A stretch of DNA of 64,000 nucleotides. It comes from Aliivibrio_A sp016764915. GTDB lineage: Bacteria; Pseudomonadota; Gammaproteobacteria; Enterobacterales; Vibrionaceae. Shown one piece after another: positions 34,417 to 42,553 of the stretch; position 1 is the stretch's first letter; the number at the start of each line of letters is the position of its first letter. The stretch is taken from the NCBI GenBank assembly GCA_965224595.1, contig OZ245058.1, forward strand, positions 2,542,001 through 2,606,000. The letters run 5' to 3'. The notes under the pieces were generated by a model, which made no database searches, was not told the DNA's origin, and worked only from the letters and a program-made list of their open reading frames with translations. Made by a program: the position numbers and the translations under genes.

Positions 34417-35037
34417 ATGAAAACTGTCGATATTATTCTTAACAAATTGAAACGAGAGGGATCAGTCACTGCCAAAAAGCTCTCTGTTGATCTAAAAATG
34501 ACAACCATGGGCGTTCGTCAGCACCTACAAGGGCTCGAAGAGGAAGGCTTAATTAATTTTCATGATGTGAAGGTAAAAGTTGGACGCCCGACTCGCAACT
34601 GGACACTGACATCGGTAGGCCACAGTAAATTCGCCAATCGCCATGGTGAGCTAACTATCAACTTTATCGATTCAGTCCAAGATCTGTTTGGGGAAGAGGG
34701 ATTGCAGAAAGTGATCGATAGAAGAGAAGAGCAAGCTCTTAAACACTATCAATCCCATCTTACTGACAGTCACACATTAGCGCAAAAGCTGCAAACTCTA
34801 ACTCGGCTGAGAGAGCAAGAGGGTTATATGGCTGAACTTGAAAAAACAGAAAAAGGTTATCGACTGTTAGAGAACCACTGCCCTATTTGTCACGCCGCCA
34901 AACGTTGTCCTTCACTGTGCCAGTCTGAGATTACTGTTTTTCAAAAACTGCTTGGTCAGCAACACTTAATAGAGAGAGTGGAACATATTATTCAAGGTCA
35001 ACGTCGTTGTGTATACCATATAACCGAGGCTAAATAG
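34417..35037 (+). CDS. SufR/DeoR-like helix-turn-helix regulator with a C-terminal cysteine cluster
   Basis: About 206 residues from the ATG at 34417 (GGAG nine bases upstream); an ATG at 34402 is the alternative. The N-terminal winged helix reads TAKKLSVDLKMTTMGVRQHL. The C-terminus carries NHCPICHAAKRCPSLCQSE and a last Cys in QGQRRCVYHI. This resembles the cysteine pattern of SufR-type regulators that bind an iron-sulfur cluster. Target genes are unknown; no obvious neighbour is an Fe-S assembly gene. Confidence 0.8.
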   Translation: MKTVDIILNKLKREGSVTAKKLSVDLKMTTMGVRQHLQGLEEEGLINFHDVKVKVGRPTRNWTLTSVGHSKFANRHGELTINFIDSVQDLFGEEGLQKVIDRREEQALKHYQSHLTDSHTLAQKLQTLTRLREQEGYMAELEKTEKGYRLLENHCPICHAAKRCPSLCQSEITVFQKLLGQQHLIERVEHIIQGQRRCVYHITEAK

Positions 35038-35152
35038 TGCCTATACCATCATTTCATTAGCGAGACAAAAAAATCCCACCCTGATTTTCATTACGCAAAA
35101 CTGACTTTTCTCACCTAAGCTCAAAGTAGATGGTGATAAAATGAGGTGCTCT

Positions 35153-35479
35153 ATGAGAGTCCAACAAACCCAAAAACTCCCCTCCTTTGATGCATTATTA
35201 ATCATGGTTGAAGAGGCGCCTGAATCGTTAGAAGCATTAAGAAGAGAGATGAGCCAAACCATTATCGATAATGCATCAGGCGATACTCAGCTCCGCCTTG
35301 AAGCTCAAATGAGCCACATTGAAAGAATTATTGGTTTAGGTAAGAATCCGAATCACACCAACGTATTGCTCATGCAGGAGTTAAACAAACAATTTTCAAA
35401 ATTCTCTAGCGCAATCACTGAACCGAGAAAACAAGTGTATGACGCAGATATCCTTCCTTTTACTCCACGTCATGACTGA
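35153..35479 (+). CDS. DUF3135-like small cytoplasmic protein
   Basis: 108 residues from ATG 35153 (GAGG six bases upstream). Predicted helical: LPSFDALLIMVEEAPESLEA, LRREMSQTIIDNAS, LRLEAQMSHIERIIGLGKNP. The pattern fits the DUF3135 family of gamma-proteobacteria, from memory. No function known. Convergent with the DUF805 gene, only 2 nt apart. Confidence 0.75.
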   Translation: MRVQQTQKLPSFDALLIMVEEAPESLEALRREMSQTIIDNASGDTQLRLEAQMSHIERIIGLGKNPNHTNVLLMQELNKQFSKFSSAITEPRKQVYDADILPFTPRHD

Positions 35480-35481
35480 TT

Positions 35482-35922
35482 TTATGTTGACCTCTTAGTT
35501 ACTGCAATTAAAGGTGATTCGCCATAACGATTTCTTCCTTTTGTACCTTTCATGAACCCACACTGTATAAACAGCCAACAACCGCAAGCTATCGCTATTA
35601 TAGAAATGGCGGTTTGCAATGTCTGTTGTGTGTTTGTGCCATCGAGAGTGCTACGCAGCAGTCGGTCAGCAATAATAGGAATATTCAGTGTTAACCACCA
35701 CAGTGATTTATCGAGATCATGCCAACGTTTTGCTTGTACTGCTAAATCAGGAAACAGCAGTACAAACCCCACTATCAGCAAAATTAAATTTCCAAACCCT
35801 CCAGATTGCGGAAGCAACGCAATCGACGCTAAAAAAGAGGCATAATAGATGGCTGTCCATGTCCAAAACCGTGAACGAGGAATTCGTCCATTAAATGAAA
35901 ACAACCATTGTGTCACTGTCAT
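35482..35922 (-). CDS. DUF805 family membrane protein
   Basis: 146 residues with four hydrophobic segments. The N-terminal FSFNGRIPRSRFWTW and the loop AVQAKRWHDLDKSLWW are the DUF805 hallmarks; the C-terminus has GTKGRNRYGESPL. Inner-membrane protein of unknown function. Upstream neighbour on the same strand is the CHMI-like isomerase. Confidence 0.88.
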   Translation of the reverse strand: MTVTQWLFSFNGRIPRSRFWTWTAIYYASFLASIALLPQSGGFGNLILLIVGFVLLFPDLAVQAKRWHDLDKSLWWLTLNIPIIADRLLRSTLDGTNTQQTLQTAISIIAIACGCWLFIQCGFMKGTKGRNRYGESPLIAVTKRST

Positions 35923-35944
35923 ACTGCACCCTTAAAGACTTAGA

Positions 35945-36292
35945 TTAATGGATCACTTTGATGAAGCAATCTTTATCCATATCACGAATATTAATGGTGA
36001 GACTGTAAACTGAATGGGCTTGTTCTGCGAGAACTGACATCAACTTTCGGCCTAATTCTCTTTTTTGCTCTTCACTTCTTCCAGATAGCATTTCAAAGTT
36101 AAGATGAATAAAATCTTCACTGTCCTCTTTTTCGCCAATTAACCAAGAGTAATATCGCTGCGCTCTTGTTTTGATCGAATCTATTTCAAAAAGTCCTGAA
36201 TCAATCAGCACTTGATGCAAATCTTCCAGCAATCCTTGGGTATTTACTCTCTCTTCAACCGAGTTTGAATACTCTACAACTAAATTTGGCAT
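35945..36292 (-). CDS. 5-carboxymethyl-2-hydroxymuconate isomerase family protein
   Basis: 115 residues from ATG 36292 (AGGAG), beginning MPNLVVEYSNSVEERV. Pro2, exposed after Met removal, is the catalytic base in the tautomerase-like CHMI family. The second half (HLNFEMLSGRSEEQKREL, LTINIRDMDKDCFIK) matches this family. No homoprotocatechuate genes lie nearby, so the native substrate is uncertain. Confidence 0.85.
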   Translation of the reverse strand: MPNLVVEYSNSVEERVNTQGLLEDLHQVLIDSGLFEIDSIKTRAQRYYSWLIGEKEDSEDFIHLNFEMLSGRSEEQKRELGRKLMSVLAEQAHSVYSLTINIRDMDKDCFIKVIH

Positions 36293-36623
36293 ATCCACTC
36301 CTTTAAGTTTGCACACACACTACTCAAGAGCACTGAGAAGGTGAACCGTAATGGTTCATTTATCTGGTTGCGATCACAGCCTACTTTCTTTTCATTGTTG
36401 TTTATAATGGAGTTTGAAATCGCAGCATTTATCTTATTTGATTTTTTTTTGAAAGAATATTTCACATTTATTTTTAAACATTCAACCAGCCACTTAAAAG
36501 TGTCTTTTTTTTAATCAATCGGACTCAATGATGATTTCAAACGCGAATTAAGTCAAAAAATCTGTTATATTTTTACACAGATTTTTTTTTGATTTTCATT
36601 AATAGATATTTGGAGATATTCCT
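36293..36623. other. AT-rich intergenic region upstream of tpiA
   Basis: 331 bp. Long A and T runs and no credible ORF. It must hold the tpiA promoter and the promoter of the divergent isomerase gene. A small GAACC/GGTTC hairpin lies at about 36343-36357. Nothing else is recognised. Confidence 0.5.
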
Positions 36624-37394
36624 ATGCGTCATCCTGTAGTTATGGGTAACTGGAAACTAAATGGCAGCAAAGAGATGGTGATTAACCTTCTTACTAGTCT
36701 GAATGCTGAGCTTGAAGGCGTTAACGGTGTTGACGTAGCCGTTGCTCCACCGGCACTGTTTGTTGATTTAGCAGAGCGTACTCTTACTGAAATGGGTAGC
36801 CCTATCATTCTTGGAGCCCAAAACTCTGATCTTAATAACAGTGGTGCTTTCACTGGTGATATGTCCCCTGCAATGCTAAAAGAACTCGGCGCATCGCACA
36901 TCATTATCGGCCACTCTGAGCGCCGTGAATACCACGCTGAGTCTGATGAATTTGTTGCTAAGAAATTTGCATTTTTAAAAGAAAATGGCTTAACACCAGT
37001 ACTTTGCATCGGCGAATCTGAAGCACAAAATGAAGCCGGCGAAACCGTGGCTGTTTGTGCACGTCAACTTGATGCTGTGATTAAGACTCAAGGTGTTGAT
37101 GCGCTTAACGGTGCCATCATCGCTTATGAACCAATCTGGGCAATCGGCACAGGCAAAGCCGCAACAGCTGAAGATGCACAACGCATTCACGCCCAAATTC
37201 GTGCACACATTGCGGAATCAAGTGCTGATGTTGCAAAAAATATTGTAATTCAATATGGCGGTTCTGTTAAGCCAGAAAACGCAGCGGCATACTTTGCTCA
37301 ACCAGACATCGATGGTGCTCTTGTTGGCGGTGCTGCTCTTGATGCTAAAAGCTTTGCCGCTATCGCCAAAGCAGCAGCACAAGCAAAAGCATAA
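36624..37394 (+). CDS. tpiA: Triosephosphate isomerase
   Basis: 256 residues: GNWKLNGS (Lys at about 11), catalytic His in IIGHSERR (about 96), catalytic Glu in IAYEPIWAIGTGKAAT (about 168), and phosphate loop YGGSVKPEN. It interconverts DHAP and glyceraldehyde-3-phosphate. GGAG before the ATG. Confidence 0.97.
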   Translation: MRHPVVMGNWKLNGSKEMVINLLTSLNAELEGVNGVDVAVAPPALFVDLAERTLTEMGSPIILGAQNSDLNNSGAFTGDMSPAMLKELGASHIIIGHSERREYHAESDEFVAKKFAFLKENGLTPVLCIGESEAQNEAGETVAVCARQLDAVIKTQGVDALNGAIIAYEPIWAIGTGKAATAEDAQRIHAQIRAHIAESSADVAKNIVIQYGGSVKPENAAAYFAQPDIDGALVGGAALDAKSFAAIAKAAAQAKA

Positions 37395-37420
37395 AACCTA
37401 AGCGATCACTGTTTCAATGC

Positions 37421-37458
37421 AAAAGAGCCGTTCATTAATTGAACGACTCTTTTTTTTG
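37421..37458 (+). terminator. Rho-independent terminator of tpiA
   Basis: AAAGAG-CGTTCA / TGAACG-CTCTTT stem with one mismatch, then T8. Confidence 0.92.
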
Positions 37459-37459
37459 G

Positions 37460-37489
37460 ACAAAAAAATCCGGACTTAAGTCCGGATTT
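37460..37489 (-). terminator. Rho-independent terminator of the flagellin gene
   Basis: AAATCCGGACTT and AAGTCCGGATTT form a perfect 24-nt palindrome. On the minus strand it is followed by a T-tract. Confidence 0.9.
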
Positions 37490-37524
37490 GGCTTTAACTA
37501 AGAGAGAGTTGGTGCTTTGTCGAC

Positions 37525-38658
37525 TTATCCAAGCAGCCCAAGTGCTGCGTTTGGAGTCTGTTTCGCTTGAGCAAGGATAGAAGAACTCGCTTGCTGCAGA
37601 ATTTGTGACTTGGTCATTGACGTCGTCTCTTTCGCAAAATCGGTATCTTTAATTCGGCTATTTGAAGCAGAGACATTCTCACTTACGTTATCTAAGTTCG
37701 AGATTGCATGACTGAAACGGTTCTGGAATGCACCCAGTTGCGCACGGTTGCTATCAACAAACTGTAGAGCAGCATCAAGAACAGCGACCGCTTTTTGCGA
37801 ACCACCAACCGTTCTTACATCAATATCTTTTACTGTTTCAATTTTACCAGCACCGAAACCAAGTTCGCCGCCCAGTGAACCACCAAAAGTGATTGGTGAT
37901 TTTATATCTGCTGAAGAACTAACAACTTGAAGCTGGCCATTTTCGTTAACTGAAGCGTTAACTTTGTCTGTCTGACCATTGATGTAGGTTGCTACTTGCT
38001 CAATATCGTCGCCTTGCTTCGCATCAATAGTTAATGCTTGCTGAACGCCCGCTTTATCAGTAAAGCCGATAGTCAGCTGGGATTTCTCAGGAGTAACCGC
38101 CCAGTCTTTATCTTTACCATTAGCAGCGATATAGCTGGTGCCGCCCATTTCAGCGTTATCTGAGCGTAGGTTGCTCATAGTTAGCATTACTGCTTCACCA
38201 GAGTCAGAACCAATTTGGAATGATTTGGTGCCGTATGTACCGTTAAGTAGTCGACTGCCACCAAAAGACGTGGTTTCTGCGATACGATTTAACTCATCGT
38301 TAAGCGCAGTCACTTCTTCTTGAATAGCAACACGGTCAGAATCTGAGTTTGAGCCGTTTGACGACTGTAGAGACAGATCACGCATACGTTGTAAGATACT
38401 GGTACTTTCAGTCATTGCACCTTCTGCTGTTTGAGCAACAGAGATACCATCATTTGCATTTCGTACGGCAACATCTAGACCACGAATCTGAGAAGATAGA
38501 CGGTTGGATATTTGAAGTCCTGCCGCATCATCTTTTGCACTGTTGATTTTGTAACCTGAAGATAAGCGTTCCATTGATTTACTCACACCATCTGATGCTT
38601 GATTCAAGTAACGCTGTGCTGTCATTGCTGACACATTAGTATTTACATTAATCGCCAT
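37525..38658 (-). CDS. Flagellin (isolated locus)
   Basis: 377 residues. The N-terminal D0/D1 (MAINVNTNVSAMTAQRYLNQ, RLSSGYKINSAKDDAAGLQI) and C-terminal D1/D0 (ENVSASNSRIKDTDFAKET, ILAQAKQTPNAALGLLG) match vibrio polar flagellins. The variable D2/D3 is about residues 170-285. No flagellar assembly or chaperone gene is near; the gene lies alone between tpiA and pfkA. Its own sigma-28-type promoter is visible upstream. Possibly the extra, separately located flagellin known in Aliivibrio (flaF type), but paralogue identity cannot be set without the other flagellins. Confidence 0.93.
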   Translation of the reverse strand: MAINVNTNVSAMTAQRYLNQASDGVSKSMERLSSGYKINSAKDDAAGLQISNRLSSQIRGLDVAVRNANDGISVAQTAEGAMTESTSILQRMRDLSLQSSNGSNSDSDRVAIQEEVTALNDELNRIAETTSFGGSRLLNGTYGTKSFQIGSDSGEAVMLTMSNLRSDNAEMGGTSYIAANGKDKDWAVTPEKSQLTIGFTDKAGVQQALTIDAKQGDDIEQVATYINGQTDKVNASVNENGQLQVVSSSADIKSPITFGGSLGGELGFGAGKIETVKDIDVRTVGGSQKAVAVLDAALQFVDSNRAQLGAFQNRFSHAISNLDNVSENVSASNSRIKDTDFAKETTSMTKSQILQQASSSILAQAKQTPNAALGLLG

Positions 38659-38739
38659 AATTTACTCTCTTTATCTCTCTTAGTTGTTGATTACTTTTCG
38701 TTTTTAAATAAAAACTACTTACTCTCTCTGTTACTAAGG

Positions 38740-38766
38740 GTAACGACGGGAGTGAGAAAACCTTTA
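38740..38766 (-). promoter_or_regulatory. Candidate sigma-28 (FliA) promoter of the flagellin gene
   Basis: On the minus strand TAAAGGTT (-35, 7 of 8 to TAAAGTTT), 11-nt spacer, GTCGTTAC (-10, 5 of 8 to GCCGATAA), about 80 bp before the start codon. The rest of the 38659-38900 gap shows no gene. Confidence 0.65.
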
Positions 38767-38900
38767 TTTATTTTTTCACTTTTTTTTCAAATCAAAGGAA
38801 AAACATGATCTGAGCTGCAATAAACAACACTAAATGAATAAAGGGCTAAAGTTATGAAGTAACAGTCCGATAAAATACTCTTGTGCATAAAATAAAACAC

Positions 38901-38936
38901 AAAAAAAAGAGCCTAACATTCGCTGTTAGGCTCTTA
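38901..38936 (-). terminator. Rho-independent terminator of pfkA
   Basis: AAGAGCCTAAC/GTTAGGCTCTT, perfect 11-bp stem, 7-nt loop, T8 on the minus strand. Confidence 0.92.
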
Positions 38937-38989
38937 AAATAAGTAGAAATACCGCTTAAAATCAGTCTATATATAATAAAAAATCGTTA

Positions 38990-39952
38990 TTAAAATAGTT
39001 GAATGGCCATTTTGTATAACTCTTCCCTATCAGGACGACGCATATTCTCTATCGCATCGGTAATATCGTGATGAACCATGCTCTCATTCTGGATACCAAC
39101 ACAGCGTCCACCTTCTCCTTCAATAAGAAGCTTTACAGCATAGTTCCCCATACGAGAAGCAAGAATACGGTCAAAGGCTGAAGGTTGCCCGCCTCGTTGA
39201 ATGTGACCTAATACCGTTGCGCGAGTCTCCCTGCCTGTTTCCGCTTCAATAAACTTCGCCAGCTCGTTGGTATCGGTCATTAATTCAGTAATCGCGATGA
39301 TGGCGTGTTTTTTTCCTTTTTTCATCCCTTCTTTAATACCAATAAGCAGCTTCTCTTTATTGAGCCCTTTTTCAGGGGTAATAATGTACTCACAGCCACC
39401 AGCAATCGCTGACATTAAGGTTAAGTCACCACAATGACGCCCCATCACTTCCACAATAGAAATACGCTGATGTGACGATGATGTATCACGCAAACGGTCA
39501 ATGGCATCGATAACCGTGTTCAATGCAGTGATATAACCAATCGTATAATCGGTGCCCGCCACATCATTATCAATGGTGCCAGGCAGGCCGATACAGGGGT
39601 AACCCATTTCAGTCAGCTTTTTAGCGCCCATGTAAGATCCATCTCCACCAATAACCACTAGCGCTTCTATGCCGTGTTTTTTAAGGTTTTCTATCCCTTT
39701 TTGGCGAACTTCAACATTTTTGAACTCAGGAAAACGAGCTGAACCTAAAAACGTACCACCTCGATTAATCATATCGGAGACACTTGAACGATCCAGTTTT
39801 TCAATTCTGTCTTCCACTAGGCCTAAATAGCCATCATGAATACCGTAAATTTCAATGCCTTCAGACAATGCAGTACGTACAACACCGCGAATCGCTGCGT
39901 TCATACCCGGTGCATCACCACCACTTGTTAAAACACCAATCTTCTTAATCAT
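38990..39952 (-). CDS. pfkA: 6-phosphofructokinase I
   Basis: 320 residues: ATP loop GVLTSGGDAPGMNAAIRG (6-23), catalytic GTIDNDVAGTDYTIG (about 125-139) and MGRHCGDL. It phosphorylates fructose-6-phosphate in glycolysis. AGAGGGTAACC before the ATG. Confidence 0.97.
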   Translation of the reverse strand: MIKKIGVLTSGGDAPGMNAAIRGVVRTALSEGIEIYGIHDGYLGLVEDRIEKLDRSSVSDMINRGGTFLGSARFPEFKNVEVRQKGIENLKKHGIEALVVIGGDGSYMGAKKLTEMGYPCIGLPGTIDNDVAGTDYTIGYITALNTVIDAIDRLRDTSSSHQRISIVEVMGRHCGDLTLMSAIAGGCEYIITPEKGLNKEKLLIGIKEGMKKGKKHAIIAITELMTDTNELAKFIEAETGRETRATVLGHIQRGGQPSAFDRILASRMGNYAVKLLIEGEGGRCVGIQNESMVHHDITDAIENMRRPDREELYKMAIQLF

Positions 39953-40169
39953 GGTTACCCTCTAGTTTAGATCTGTAAATTTCAAATCAATAATGAGGCC
40001 AGGCTCCCCCTCCTAGCGTCCAGCTTAATACTGGAACTAAAATGCAACGCAGACCAAACCGCCTATCATTACACTTCACTCAATGTTTTCTAAGCCGAGT
40101 TCTAAATAGAGACTCAGAACTTATTTTTCACTAATAATATAGTCACTCCAGTATAAGTGCCACATAGGA

Positions 40170-41081
40170 TTACGATAATTTCATCTGACTTTGTTCTCGG
40201 TCAGATTTTAGCACCACAGATTTAGGGTCTTGATGAATCATAATATCGGAATACGGAAAAGCGGCCATGAGTGCATCTTCTACATCATCTGCAATCTGAT
40301 GCGCATCAATAAGCTTCAAATCGTCATCAAGCTCTAAGTGTAGTTGAATAAAACGGACCGGCCCGGCCAGACGCGTTCTCAGTTGATGTACCCCATGAAC
40401 ACGCTCGATACTCAATGTGATTTCTCGAATCTGTGACAACTCCTCTTCAGGCAACTGTCTATCTAATAGGGATTGAACCGCTTCAAAGGCCATCTTGAAT
40501 GCGCTGTATAAAATGTAGACGCCAATAAGAATGGCAAAAATGGCATCCGCTTGAGACCAACCAAACCAACTCAATATCAGTGCTAGCATAATGGCTGCGT
40601 TCATTAAAAGGTCGGATTGATAATGAAGAGAATCTGCAGCAATCGCTTGGCTACCAGTGCTTTTAACCACCCTTTTTTGTACTGCAATTAAACCGGAAGT
40701 AAGCACGATAGCAAACAGGCTCACCGCAACACCCAGCTCAGGGCTAGTCACTTCATGAGGCCTAAATAGACGGTCAAAACCATTAAGCAGTAAAAAACAG
40801 GCCGATCCTGAGATAAACATTGCTTGAGCCAGAGCAGCTAAAGATTCTGCTTTACCGTGTCCAAACGTGTGCTCGTCATCAGCGGGTTGTAGAGCATAAC
40901 GAATAACAATGAGGTTGGTGACTGATGCTGCAATATCGAGCATCGAATCAATCAAAGAGGCAAGTAAACTAACGGAGCCAGTAACCCACCAAGTGGCAAG
41001 TTTAACTAGCATTAAAGTAGTGGCGACTATAGTGGCTAACCAAGCCGCCATATTGACTAAACGGGCATATTTATCTGTCAT
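40170..41081 (-). CDS. fieF: FieF/YiiP-type cation diffusion facilitator
   Basis: 303 residues from ATG 41081 (a TTG four codons upstream is an alternative). Six membrane segments; the metal site residues are in LLASLIDSMLDIAASV and HTFGHGKAES, and HYQSDLLMNAAI. A cytoplasmic metallochaperone-like domain is at the C-terminus. It exports zinc or ferrous iron with proton exchange. Downstream of cpxP as in enterics and vibrios. Confidence 0.93.
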   Translation of the reverse strand: MTDKYARLVNMAAWLATIVATTLMLVKLATWWVTGSVSLLASLIDSMLDIAASVTNLIVIRYALQPADDEHTFGHGKAESLAALAQAMFISGSACFLLLNGFDRLFRPHEVTSPELGVAVSLFAIVLTSGLIAVQKRVVKSTGSQAIAADSLHYQSDLLMNAAIMLALILSWFGWSQADAIFAILIGVYILYSAFKMAFEAVQSLLDRQLPEEELSQIREITLSIERVHGVHQLRTRLAGPVRFIQLHLELDDDLKLIDAHQIADDVEDALMAAFPYSDIMIHQDPKSVVLKSDREQSQMKLS

Positions 41082-41137
41082 TTTTTTACACAAAAAAAGT
41101 ATATTCGGTTTAGTATATCGCCAAACCTGTGACAGTT

Positions 41138-41620
41138 CTATTTCTTAGCTTGGCATTTAACCATCATTTGCTGTTGAGCTTCTTGAAATTCAATCTTTTG
41201 CTCTTCGGTTAATATGTTCAGCATCTGATGACGTTTCTGCGCCATTTCGACCTTTTTATCCACTTGAAGTGCCGACATTTGAGTCGCCAAAGATCTTACT
41301 TCATCTTCATTAAAGTCAGCGTTTAACAACAGTGTGTTCATTTGTTGCTTCAGTTGCTGTAGCTCACTGTTCGGTTGACGAACCTGCATTGCACTGCGAT
41401 GAGTTGCCATCAAATCTTTAAATTCTGTTTGCTGTTGTTCGCTAAGATCAAGCTGTTTTAGGGCTCGCTTTCCTGACATCATGTCGCACATGCCTCCACC
41501 CATACGGTCACCATGATGCCCTCCACCATTACCGCCACCAAAAGCAAGCGCTGCAGTCGAACCCATCACTAACGGAAGGGCTAGTGCACCAATAATTACT
41601 CTCTTAGTTAATGTCTTCAT
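41138..41620 (-). CDS. cpxP: CpxP/Spy-family periplasmic adaptor
   Basis: 160 residues with a signal peptide cleaved after about ALA (26), a Gly/His-rich mature N-terminus (FGGGNGGGHHGDRMGGGM) and two LTxxQ-like motifs (LDLSEQQQTEF, LTEEQKIEFQ). In E. coli CpxP inhibits CpxA and helps clear misfolded proteins. Divergent from cpxRA with two CpxR boxes between, so it is under Cpx control. The His/Gly/Met-rich start may bind metal. Confidence 0.92.
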   Translation of the reverse strand: MKTLTKRVIIGALALPLVMGSTAALAFGGGNGGGHHGDRMGGGMCDMMSGKRALKQLDLSEQQQTEFKDLMATHRSAMQVRQPNSELQQLKQQMNTLLLNADFNEDEVRSLATQMSALQVDKKVEMAQKRHQMLNILTEEQKIEFQEAQQQMMVKCQAKK

Positions 41621-41682
41621 CTTGTTTACTCCAGTTCAATTAAGGTTGTGTGTTTCAGTGCATTTAGAATAAAACATTCAAA

Positions 41683-41718
41683 GTAAATGGACGTATAGAC
41701 AGCGTAAAGGTACGTAAA
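41683..41718. promoter_or_regulatory. Two CpxR boxes between cpxP and cpxR
   Basis: GTAAA-GGTAC-GTAAA (41704-41718) matches the CpxR consensus GTAAA-N5-GTAAA exactly. GTAAA-TGGAC-GTATA (41683-41697) is a second copy with one change, 21 bp away centre to centre (two helical turns). Confidence 0.9.
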
Positions 41719-41860
41719 GAGCATTCATCGCAGATAAAATCACAGTAGAATATGACCATGTTCTAAGCCGTGATCAATATTTGCACCATTGAATTCGATC
41801 TTATTAGGCGGCTAATTTACACTAAGAAAATGACCCGAGTCACTTATTCTGGATACCAAT

Positions 41861-42541
41861 ATGGCCAACATACTATTAGTTGATGACGACACTGAATTGA
41901 CTGCGTTATTAAAAGACATTCTTACATTGGAAGGTTTCGATGTCCTTGAAGCCAATAATGGTGAAGAGGGACTGCAGCTTATCTCCGATCAGATTGATAT
42001 CATCCTGCTTGATATTATGATGCCGAAAATGAATGGTATGGAGATGTTGCGTAAACTTCGAGAAACTTACGAAACCCCGGTATTAATGTTAACCGCAAAA
42101 GGCGAAGAGATAGACAGAGTGATCGGCCTTGAGCTTGGTGCCGATGATTATCTGCCTAAACCTTTTAGTGACAGAGAACTGCTTGCTCGAATTCGCGCCA
42201 TCTTAAGACGGACTCAATCCAAATCCTCTGAGCAGACCGCTTCAATCAAATATCAAGACATTGAGATATTCTTAGGTAAACAAGAGGCCTATTGTAATCA
42301 ACAGTTGCTGGACCTTACCGGAACTGAACTGGGTCTGCTTAGTCAGTTTGTACAAAACCCAGGAAAAATCATATCTAAAGAGGAACTAAGTTTAGAGGTG
42401 TTAGGCAAACGACTGGCGGCTTTTGATCGCTCTATCGATATGCATGTTTCAAACTTACGTAAAAAACTGCCTAACGCTGAAGAGGATAAACCTCGTATAA
42501 AAACCTTGCGTGGTCGTGGTTATCTTTTTGTCACTCAATAA
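41861..42541 (+). CDS. cpxR: CpxR, envelope-stress response regulator
   Basis: 226 residues: receiver domain with phospho-acceptor Asp51 in ILLDIMMPK, and an OmpR-type winged helix (DMHVSNLRKKLP-like SIDMHVSNLRKKLPNAE). Activates envelope-stress genes. Twelve nt before cpxA. Confidence 0.96.
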   Translation: MANILLVDDDTELTALLKDILTLEGFDVLEANNGEEGLQLISDQIDIILLDIMMPKMNGMEMLRKLRETYETPVLMLTAKGEEIDRVIGLELGADDYLPKPFSDRELLARIRAILRRTQSKSSEQTASIKYQDIEIFLGKQEAYCNQQLLDLTGTELGLLSQFVQNPGKIISKEELSLEVLGKRLAAFDRSIDMHVSNLRKKLPNAEEDKPRIKTLRGRGYLFVTQ

Positions 42542-42553
42542 GTTGAGGTTGAT

